NCBI GenBank assembly: GCA_009927375.1
Contig: RFNE01000318.1
Coordinates: forward strand, 1 to 5,602
DNA: 5,602 nucleotides
Source of the DNA: Actinomycetota bacterium
GTDB taxonomy: Bacteria; Actinomycetota; Acidimicrobiia; Acidimicrobiales; Ilumatobacteraceae
Direction: 5' to 3'
Shown here: in pieces, positions 1 through 4,960 of the stretch
How the letters are laid out: each line of letters starts with the position of its first letter
Position numbering within the stretch: the first letter of the stretch is position 1
The notes under the pieces: model-generated
Seen by the model: the letters and a program-made list of their open reading frames with translations, nothing else
Told to the model about the DNA's origin: nothing
The model's database searches: none
Translations under genes and position numbers: made by a program

Positions 1-690
1 CCACGAGACTCCATCGACCAGCACCAGCTGGTGGTCCGACGCGCGACACGGTGCCGGCACGTGAACGCATCAGGCGGGCGCCCGAGCGTCGGCCCATCCG
101 TGTGTACGTCGGACTGCTTCGCGATTCGTTTCGCTGCGAGGGCTTGGAAGACAGGAGTGCACGAAGGGGCGCAAGCGAATCGTTCGTCACTTCCCCCGCC
201 CACACCAGATCCCACAGCGCCGTCAACAACTCGGTATCCGTGGCCTGTGGCGCGGCCTCGCGCAATTGGGTGAAGAATCGTGCACCACGTTCGGCGAGCA
301 TCTGGCGAATCGCGTCATGGATCTCACCCGTCGGTCGCTCGAGTTCCTCCACCGAGGCCCGCAGCAACGGCAGCTGGTCGGCGAAGTAGAGACGGACGCG
401 TCCGTCGGTGGAGCCGATCGCACCCGAGCCGACCCACACCACTTCTCCACTTGTGCACAGGGCGTCCAAGTCGACGGACTGATAGCCGCGCACACGTGCG
501 CGCAACACGTCGGTCTCGAGACTCGAGGCGACGACTGCACATCCCTGCATCACCGAGATCGCCTCGACGAGTGCGTGTTGGCCGCGCTGAGTCGGCGGAA
601 CGCCCTGCCACGAGGCAAGGAATCGTGCGTACGCACGCTGCTCGACCGGTTCGATCTCCTTGCGCAGGAGCGCAAGTGAGCGGCGACGAA
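1..690 (-). CDS. lhr: Lhr C-terminal domain piece, partial at window edge
   Basis: The minus strand read from 688 gives RRRSLALLRKEIEPVEQ, then YARFLASWQGV, then DALCTSGEVVWVGSG, DGRVRLYFADQLPLL, LTALWDLVWAGEVTND and finally GRWSLV at the window edge. This corresponds to residues 1062-1290 of the repaired protein. These are hallmark segments of the Lhr C-terminal domain, whose tandem winged helices and barrel resemble AlkZ/YcaQ-type DNA glycosylases. The C-terminal domain drives oligomerisation in the mycobacterial protein. In E. coli Lhr, a uracil-DNA glycosylase activity has been assigned to it; that catalytic region would lie outside this window. The frame has no stop across all 688 bases. 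No start codon of its own is implied; it is the continuation of the same gene. In mycobacteria a Nei-type glycosylase gene neighbours lhr, so the sequence beyond position 1 deserves a look. Confidence 0.85.
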
Positions 691-1847
691 GCTGCGCAAC
701 ACCTCGACGTCGCACCACTCACGCTCGATGCCTCGAGGGCGGAACTCGCCGTCCACGATGCGGCCAGAGGTCGCGAGTCGATCGAGCACACCCGTCGCGC
801 GTTCGAGTCCGATCTGGTAACGCTCGACGAGCTGCGCACGACGAACGGTCCATGTGTGCGTGCGTATCGACCGACGAGATCATCCAGTGGATGATCGACG
901 GGGTCCGTGAACGCACTCGGTAGGCCGAGTGGAAGCGCGCATCCGAGCGCATCGCGATAGCGAGCCGCGTCCTCGGCGGCGACGAAACGCTCCTCCCCAC
1001 CGATCTGTACGACGATCGCGCGCATGTCGGTCACCAAGTTTTCGACCATCGCTTTGGCGTCGCCGACGCTGCGCAACTCGATCTCTTCGAGCGTGAGATC
1101 CCCGAGTCGACGAAGGACGTCGTGCACTTCGTCTGGACTCTTCGCCTGCCGCGACTCGACGAGACACTGCAGTTCGCACTCGACATCGATCAACACTTGC
1201 GGGTCGAGCAACTCGCGCAGTTCTTGTGTGCCGAGCAAGTCGTTCAACAAGTCACGATCGAGCGACAGCGCCGCGGCCCGCCGCTCGGCAAGTGGCGCGT
1301 CGCCTTCGTACATGTATGTGGCGATCCAGTTGAACAACAAACTCTGGGCGAATGGTGACGGCTTTGGTGTATCCACGGTGACGAGTGCGATCGCGCGACT
1401 GTGCAGTTGGGTGAGCACCTCGGCGAGCGCAGGCACGTCGAAGACGTCTTGGATGCACTCGCGGCTGGTCTCAAGCAAGATCGGAAACGTCGGATACTTG
1501 GCGGCGACGGCAAGCAGATCTGCCGCACGCTGACGCTGTTGCCACAGCGGGGTGCGCTGGCCAGGTCTGCGGCGCGGTAGCAGGAGCGCGCGAGCCGCAC
1601 ACTCACGGAACCGTGCGGCAAAGAGCGACGTCTGCGGCAGGGTCGCGACGACGACGTCGTGCACTTCGGTCGGATCGAGCGCGATGTCGTCGACGGACAA
1701 CTCCTCCATCGCCTCCGGCAAGCGGATCACGATTCCGTCGTCGCTCCACATCGTGTCGACCGGCACCTCGAAGCGAGTGCTGAGTCGATGCTGGATCGCC
1801 ATCGCCCACGGCGCATGGACCGGTGTGCCGAAGGACTGTGGATGCAC
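324..1847 (-). CDS. lhr: Lhr middle part: end of core and start of C-terminal domain
   Basis: True Lhr sequence runs from the Phe-Gly-Thr-Pro-Val-His-Ala-Pro-Trp segment at 1832 down to Gly-Pro-Phe ending at 843, residues 680-1009 of the repaired protein. It continues the first piece directly: relatives read GDWRVC-x-x-SPFG-x-x-VHAPWA at this point. Recognisable Lhr stretches are MWSDDGIVIRLPE, the Tyr/Pro-rich segment KYPTFPILLETSRECIQDVFD, the segment SLLFNWIATYMYEGDAPLAERRA, and DLVGRYARTHGPF, which begins a winged-helix unit of the C-terminal domain. The ATG that opens this frame at 1847 comes from codons of the upstream piece and is probably not a real initiation site. No ribosome binding site is apparent there. 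Codons from about 842 down to the stop at 324 are out of the Lhr frame. Confidence 0.85.
   Translation of the reverse strand: MHPQSFGTPVHAPWAMAIQHRLSTRFEVPVDTMWSDDGIVIRLPEAMEELSVDDIALDPTEVHDVVVATLPQTSLFAARFRECAARALLLPRRRPGQRTPLWQQRQRAADLLAVAAKYPTFPILLETSRECIQDVFDVPALAEVLTQLHSRAIALVTVDTPKPSPFAQSLLFNWIATYMYEGDAPLAERRAAALSLDRDLLNDLLGTQELRELLDPQVLIDVECELQCLVESRQAKSPDEVHDVLRRLGDLTLEEIELRSVGDAKAMVENLVTDMRAIVVQIGGEERFVAAEDAARYRDALGCALPLGLPSAFTDPVDHPLDDLVGRYARTHGPFVVRSSSSVTRSDSNARRVCSIDSRPLAASWTASSALEASSVSGATSRCCAASSPLTCAPAQGDRTGRAACVRTIPCLVAGRSADSARPTRTRRGDLGDAGMCSRRLESRDRRVARTCARLSVRRLGRPVHKWRSGVGRLGCDRLHRRTRPSLLRRPAAVAAGLGGGTRATDG
686..693 (-). other. Frameshift 3 in lhr (one base missing)
   Basis: EWCDVEVLRS is read to 691. 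Then only two bases (TT, 690-689) precede CGT CGC CGC TCA CTT, which encodes RRRSL in the next frame. Relatives read EVL-R-x-(L/F)-RRRSL here, so one base is missing. TTC CGT or TTG CGT would repair it. From this point the frame is open to position 1. Confidence 0.8.
838..842 (-). other. Frameshift 2 in lhr (one base missing)
   Basis: THGPF is read in one frame up to position 843. From 837 the adjacent frame gives AQLVERYQIGLERATGVLDRL, the expected winged-helix continuation. Five bases (GTCGT) separate the two where six are needed. GTC GTG GCG, for example, would restore two codons by adding one G. The 49-codon piece from 837 to 691 (AQLVERYQ to EWCDVEVLRS) belongs to Lhr but lacks any start codon of its own at the right place. 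Confidence 0.8.
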
Positions 1848-3868
1848 ACGCGCCAGTCACCGAGATCGTCGCGGAATCGCTCGACGACGATCGTGCGATC
1901 GCTCGGCACCGAACCCGTGGCTTCCGCCTGTTCGGCGAGATACTGCACGACGTTGCGCGCGGCAAGGTCATCGAGACCATGACGGCCGACGAGTTCGTCG
2001 TACGCGCTTGCTCCATCCCGTTCGCGGATGGTGCGAATGAACTCTCCGAATGCGCGACCGAGTTCGAGCGGCCTGCCGGGGCCATCTCCGTGCCAGAACG
2101 GCATCTTGCCCTGTTGGCCCGGTGCGGGGCTCACCGTCACACGGTCGAAGGTGATGTCCTCGATCCGCCACGTGCTCGCACCGAGAATGAACGTCTCGCC
2201 TGGTCGCGTCTCGTACACCATCTCTTCGTCGAGTTCGCCGACGCGTGTGCCGTCGGGCAAGAACACGCCGAACAGTCCACGATCGGGGATCGTTCCGCCG
2301 TTCGTCACCGCAAGTCGTTGCGCACCTTCGCGTGCCCGCAGCGTGTCCTCGATGCGGTCCCACACGAGGCGCGGCTTCAGTTCGGCGAACTCTTGGCTCG
2401 GGTAGCGACCGCTCAGGAGATCGAGCACGTTGGTGAGCACGTCGTCGGAGAGGTCGGCGAAGTTCGCACAACGACGAAGCAGTGTGGCGAGCGCACCGCG
2501 AGTGATCTGCGGATTCATCGCCACGTGGGCGACGATCTGTTGGGCGAGCACGTCGAGCGGGTTGCGCAGGAATCGAGTCGACTCGATCTCCCCCGTCATC
2601 ATGCGCTTGGACACGATTGCGGCCTCCAGCAAGTCATGGCGATGCTTCGGGAACATCTTGCCGATGCTCGGCTGGCCAACCTGGTGTCCCGCACGACCGA
2701 CACGCTGCATTCCGCGGCTCACCGCACCCGGAGACTCGACCTGGACCACGAGGTCGACGGCCCCCATGTCGATGCCGAGCTCCAAACTGCTCGTGGCGAC
2801 GAGCGCGCGGAGTTCCCCGCGCTTCAGTTGGTCCTCGATGATCACGCGTTGTTCGCGAGCGAGCGATCCGTGATGAGCCTTGACCAACTCGTGCACACCA
2901 CTTCCGCCCACGCCTCGTTCGACGGCAAGCTCGTTGATGTTGGCGGCCAGTCGCTCAGCCTGGCGACGCGCATTGCAGAAGATGATGGTGCTCTTGTGTT
3001 CGAGGACGAGATCCAAGATCTTGGGATACACACTTGGCCAGATGCTCGAACGCCGCTCGGTGAGCGCAGCAGTCGCAGGACCGCTGCGCAATTCCGTCGT
3101 CGGTTTGCCGAGATCCCCCATGTCCTCGACCGCGACGATCACCTGCACGTCGAGCTCCTTGCGCACGCCCGCGTTGACGATCTGCACCTTGCGCGCCATT
3201 CCGTCGCGTGATCCTCCGAGGAATCGCGCGACTTCCTCGAGCGGTCGCTGCGTCGCAGACAGCCCGATGCGTTGGAACGGCTTGGTGGTGATCTCCTCGA
3301 GTCGTTCGAGCGAGACCATCAGGTGCGCGCCTCGCTTGGTCGGTGCGAGCGCATGGATCTCGTCGATGATCACCGTGTCGACGTTGGCGAGTGTCTCACG
3401 CGCAGCAGACGTGAGCATCAAGAAGAGGGACTCCGGCGTCGTGATCAAGATGTCGGGCGGATTGCGCACGAGCTGCTTGCGTTCCTTGCTCGACGTGTCG
3501 CCGGTGCGGATGCCGACGGTGGGCTCGACGAACATCTCCCCCAATCGCTCGGCGGCGTGCTGGATGCCGACGATCGGTGCGCGCAGGTTCTTCTCCACGT
3601 CGAAGGCGAGCGCGCGCAGCGGCGAGATGTACAGCACGCGCGTGCGCTGGATGTTCGGTGGTAGTGGATCACTGACGAGATGATCGATGCACGAAAGGAA
3701 TGCCGTCAGCGTCTTGCCACTTCCCGTCGGCGCACAGATCAACGTGTGTTCGCCGTTGCGGATGTGTGGCCAACCCTCGATCTGCGGTGTCGTCGGTTGT
3801 GGAAATGACGACGCGAACCACGCGCTCACGCTCTTGGAGAATCCCTCCAGAACCTGGTGGTCGGCCAT
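1727..3868 (-). CDS. lhr: Lhr N-terminal part: helicase core (RecA1, RecA2, winged helix, barrel)
   Basis: This open frame carries the helicase motor. The visible motifs, in residue numbers, are: Q-motif Gln29; Walker A APTGSGKT 46-53 with Lys52; motif Ia ISPLRAL 81-87; motif Ib TTPESL 143-148; DEAH-type box DEIH 169-172; motif III GLSATQ 202-207; motif IV IIFCNARRQAERLA 295-308; motif V ATSSLELGIDMG 358-369; and motif VI QRVGRAGH 388-395 with the arginine fingers. The segment PFWHGDGPGRPLELG (590-604) is typical of the Lhr core beyond the motor. All catalytic residues are present. The ATG at 3868 is chosen because the protein then begins about 30 residues before the Q-motif region, as in relatives, and because a -10 hexamer lies just upstream. 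Homology holds to Pro679 (position 1833). The last ~34 codons, down to the stop at 1727, are out-of-frame and meaningless. Confidence 0.93.
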   Translation of the reverse strand: MADHQVLEGFSKSVSAWFASSFPQPTTPQIEGWPHIRNGEHTLICAPTGSGKTLTAFLSCIDHLVSDPLPPNIQRTRVLYISPLRALAFDVEKNLRAPIVGIQHAAERLGEMFVEPTVGIRTGDTSSKERKQLVRNPPDILITTPESLFLMLTSAARETLANVDTVIIDEIHALAPTKRGAHLMVSLERLEEITTKPFQRIGLSATQRPLEEVARFLGGSRDGMARKVQIVNAGVRKELDVQVIVAVEDMGDLGKPTTELRSGPATAALTERRSSIWPSVYPKILDLVLEHKSTIIFCNARRQAERLAANINELAVERGVGGSGVHELVKAHHGSLAREQRVIIEDQLKRGELRALVATSSLELGIDMGAVDLVVQVESPGAVSRGMQRVGRAGHQVGQPSIGKMFPKHRHDLLEAAIVSKRMMTGEIESTRFLRNPLDVLAQQIVAHVAMNPQITRGALATLLRRCANFADLSDDVLTNVLDLLSGRYPSQEFAELKPRLVWDRIEDTLRAREGAQRLAVTNGGTIPDRGLFGVFLPDGTRVGELDEEMVYETRPGETFILGASTWRIEDITFDRVTVSPAPGQQGKMPFWHGDGPGRPLELGRAFGEFIRTIRERDGASAYDELVGRHGLDDLAARNVVQYLAEQAEATGSVPSDRTIVVERFRDDLGDWRVCIHSPSAHRSMRRGRWRSSIDSALASRCRSTRCGATTES
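1829..1837 (-). other. Frameshift 1 in lhr (one base missing)
   Basis: On the minus strand the codons for WRVCIHSP end with AGT CC, and the next bases, TTCGGC, belong to the following frame (Phe-Gly). Family sequence is Ser-Pro-Phe-Gly, so a single base is missing between 1833 and 1832. An extra C (CCC TTC) or T (CCT TTC) would restore it, which fits loss from a short homopolymer. Without repair, the frame runs to a stop at 1727. Confidence 0.85.
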
Positions 3869-3874
3869 GGCCGA

Positions 3875-3880
3875 AGGGTA
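3875..3880 (-). promoter_or_regulatory. Candidate -10 of lhr (leaderless)
   Basis: The minus strand reads TACCCT at 3880-3875, matching the actinobacterial -10 pattern TANNNT. It is followed by six bases and then the lhr ATG at 3868. That spacing puts transcription start at or next to the A of the start codon, so the mRNA would lack a 5' leader. No Shine-Dalgarno sequence precedes the ATG, which agrees. A -35 element is not recognisable. Confidence 0.5.
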
Positions 3881-3889
3881 GTCAATAGG

Positions 3890-3895
3890 TATCCT
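3890..3895 (+). promoter_or_regulatory. Candidate -10 of the dtxR-like operon (leaderless)
   Basis: TATCCT (TANNNT) lies seven bases before the ATG at 3903, the usual spacing for a leaderless actinobacterial transcript starting at the AUG. The bases before the ATG (TCAGTGC) hold no Shine-Dalgarno sequence. The hexamer sits in a small symmetric element AGG-TAT-CCT (3887-3895), which a repressor bound there would cover together with the promoter. Only three base pairs of symmetry are present, so an operator is only a suggestion. Confidence 0.5.
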
Positions 3896-3902
3896 TCAGT
3901 GC

Positions 3903-4565
3903 ATGGCCACGCCCGGCGAACATCACCCGGCGTTCGAGGAATATTGCGAGTGCATCTTCGAACTGCGCGAGGACAACGTGGAGATCATCCAGGCCCGTCT
4001 CGTCGAGCGCCTCGGGGTTTCCCGGCCGTCGGTGTCAGAGATGATCAAGCGCATGGAATCCGAGGGCCTCGTGAGCATCCGCGGGCAGAAGATCGCCCTC
4101 ACCCACAAGGGTGACCAACTCGCCGAGCGCGTCGTGCGCCGCCACCGCATCGCCGAGCGCTTCCTCACCGACGTCCTGAAGCTGTCCTGGTCCCAGGCCC
4201 ACCATGAGGCCTGCAAGTGGGAGCACGTGATCAGCGCGGACGTAGAGCGCGCCCTCAACACCCTCCTCGGTAGCCCGACCACCTGTCCGCATGGCAACCC
4301 GATCCCCGGCTCGCAGCATCGCGACGAACGAGTCGCCGCGCTCGAGACCGTGCACGTCGGGGACACCTTCACCGTGTCGCGAATCCCCGAGGAACTCGAG
4401 GTCGCTCCTGGGATGCTCGACTTGCTCGAGTCCTCGAAGTTCTACCCAGGTGCAGTCGGCACCGTCGTCTCTGGCGAAATGGACGGTTCCCGCACCGTGC
4501 GCATCGATGACCGCGACCTCACGCTCGACGGCTTCGCCACGTCGCGCATCATGATCCAGGTCTGA
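3903..4565 (+). CDS. DtxR/MntR-family metal-dependent transcriptional repressor
   Basis: A 220-residue, metal-activated DNA-binding protein of the DtxR/IdeR type. Such proteins bind promoters of iron or manganese uptake genes when loaded with Fe2+ or Mn2+. The N-terminal winged helix spans about 10-75, with the recognition-helix region VSRPSVSEMIKRME (39-52) and EGLVSIRG (54-61). The metal-binding dimerisation domain follows (about 76-140), with RRHRIAERFLTDVL, HHEACKWEHV and the PHGNPIPG motif (129-136). The C-terminal SH3/FeoA-like domain is about 147-219. Site 1 ligands align as His81, Glu85 and His100 (DtxR His79, Glu83, His98). Site 2 has Cys104, Glu107 and His108 (DtxR Cys102, Glu105, His106). 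The position of DtxR Met10 is Glu13, which is MntR-like. Full length and intact. It is divergent from lhr and overlaps the next gene by one base. It could sense iron or manganese; the sequence alone does not decide. Confidence 0.93.
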   Translation: MATPGEHHPAFEEYCECIFELREDNVEIIQARLVERLGVSRPSVSEMIKRMESEGLVSIRGQKIALTHKGDQLAERVVRRHRIAERFLTDVLKLSWSQAHHEACKWEHVISADVERALNTLLGSPTTCPHGNPIPGSQHRDERVAALETVHVGDTFTVSRIPEELEVAPGMLDLLESSKFYPGAVGTVVSGEMDGSRTVRIDDRDLTLDGFATSRIMIQV

Positions 4566-4567
4566 TG
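4563..4567 (+). promoter_or_regulatory. TGATG stop/start overlap coupling repressor and lipoprotein
   Basis: The TGA of the DtxR-like gene and the ATG of the lipoprotein share the A at 4565. This one-base overlap is a common sign of translational coupling in an operon. The only ribosome-binding resemblance is CCAGG at 4556-4560, so initiation probably depends on ribosomes ending the upstream gene. Confidence 0.8.
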
Positions 4568-4960
4568 CGTCGCGTCCTCGGCATCGCGTGCTGCGCGCTC
4601 ACCCTCGCAGGATGTGCAACCACGATCGTCGACACCTCTCCCACGACCACCGTGACTGCGACCACGACGACGATTCCGAGCGGATCGACGACTGATCTGT
4701 TGACCGAATTGCAGGACCGACTCGAGCAACTCTCCGCTGCCACGTTTGCTCAGGACAAGCCCAAGGCAAAGTCGATCCTCTCCGACATCGAGGCGGTATG
4801 GCTCGCACTCGAACCGCAAGCTGCGACACAAGGTGAGCAATTCGTCGCGGATCTCACGCGCATCGTCGACCTCGCGCGCACGAGCGTGGTGCGCAACCGA
4901 CCGGCGGAGGCCGACAAGGCTGCGCGGTTCATGCAGTTGCTGGTCGACTCGACTTCCTAG
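4565..4960 (+). CDS. Small Thr-rich lipoprotein of unknown function
   Basis: This 131-residue protein matches no family I recognise. It starts with a short lipoprotein signal: Arg2-Arg3, a hydrophobic stretch, and the lipobox LAGC with Cys17 as the predicted lipidated residue, so it should sit on the outer face of the cytoplasmic membrane. Residues 18-43 are a low-complexity linker with 13 threonines in 26 positions, encoded by ACC/ACG runs and likely disordered. Residues 44-131 look all-helical, probably three or four helices, with amphipathic segments around LLTELQDRLEQL, SILSDIEAVWLAL, FVADLTRIVDLA and ADKAARFMQLLVDS. There are no cysteines or histidines in the mature helical part, so direct metal chelation through them is unlikely. 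The ATG overlaps the stop of the repressor gene (TGATG), with a weak AGG four bases upstream, pointing to translational coupling. A role tied to metal homeostasis is guessed from position only. Confidence 0.85.
   Translation: MRRVLGIACCALTLAGCATTIVDTSPTTTVTATTTTIPSGSTTDLLTELQDRLEQLSAATFAQDKPKAKSILSDIEAVWLALEPQAATQGEQFVADLTRIVDLARTSVVRNRPAEADKAARFMQLLVDSTS
4957..4960. other. Convergent stop codons sharing CTAG
   Basis: The lipoprotein TAG is at 4958-4960 on the plus strand and the helicase TAG is at 4959-4957 on the minus strand, both inside the palindrome CTAG. There is no intergenic space, and I see no convincing hairpin terminator nearby. Transcription from either side must end inside the opposing gene or run antisense to it. 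Confidence 0.75.

Larger units (their letters stand above)
1..3868 (-). pseudogene. lhr: Lhr-type SF2 ATP-dependent helicase, 3' end outside window, three apparent frameshifts
   Basis: This is one gene read in three successive pieces. Lhr is an ATP-dependent 3'-to-5' translocase and RNA:DNA or DNA helicase. In mycobacteria it is induced by DNA damage, and it acts in the cytoplasm on the nucleoid. Restoring one base at each of three places gives an uninterrupted product of about 1290 residues inside the window. It has the Lhr core (two RecA domains, winged helix, beta-barrel; about residues 1-860) and most of the C-terminal domain built of winged helices. The last visible residues, GRWSLV (about 1285-1290), are a conserved Lhr segment some 200 residues before the usual end, so the stop lies beyond position 1. 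The length fits full-length actinobacterial Lhr (about 1500 residues), not the shorter core-only form. No stop codon or loss of codon bias occurs between the breaks. It is entered as a broken gene because of the sequence as given; it may well be intact in the organism. Confidence 0.9.

Noticed and set aside
266..894. Overlapping plus-strand frames of 137 and 204 codons opposite the Lhr C-terminal domain
   Set aside because: They are arginine/serine-rich shadow frames. The minus strand gives continuous Lhr homology here once the frameshifts are taken into account.
1829..1837. Programmed ribosomal frameshifting as the cause of the lhr breaks
   Set aside because: There is no slippery heptamer of the usual kind, no evident downstream structure, and three separate events in one gene would be needed. 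Lhr is not known to use recoding.
1823..3211. A 462-codon open frame on the plus strand, opposite lhr
   Set aside because: It lies entirely antisense to conserved helicase sequence. Its residues are the His/Arg/Asp/Glu-rich type produced by the complementary frame of high-GC codons, and there is no recognisable domain.
3884..3900. A DtxR/IdeR-type operator (iron box) in the intergenic region
   Set aside because: Only AGG-TAT-CCT is symmetric (three base pairs), and the match to the 19-base iron-box consensus is poor. It is noted as a suggestion under the promoter, not as a separate site.
3923..4372. Minus-strand frames of 149 and 106 codons opposite the repressor gene
   Set aside because: They are shadows of an unambiguous DtxR-family coding sequence on the plus strand.
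4637..4674. ACC/ACG repeats as a DNA repeat element
   Set aside because: They encode the threonine-rich linker of the lipoprotein. The units are irregular and there is no sign of a tandem-repeat locus.
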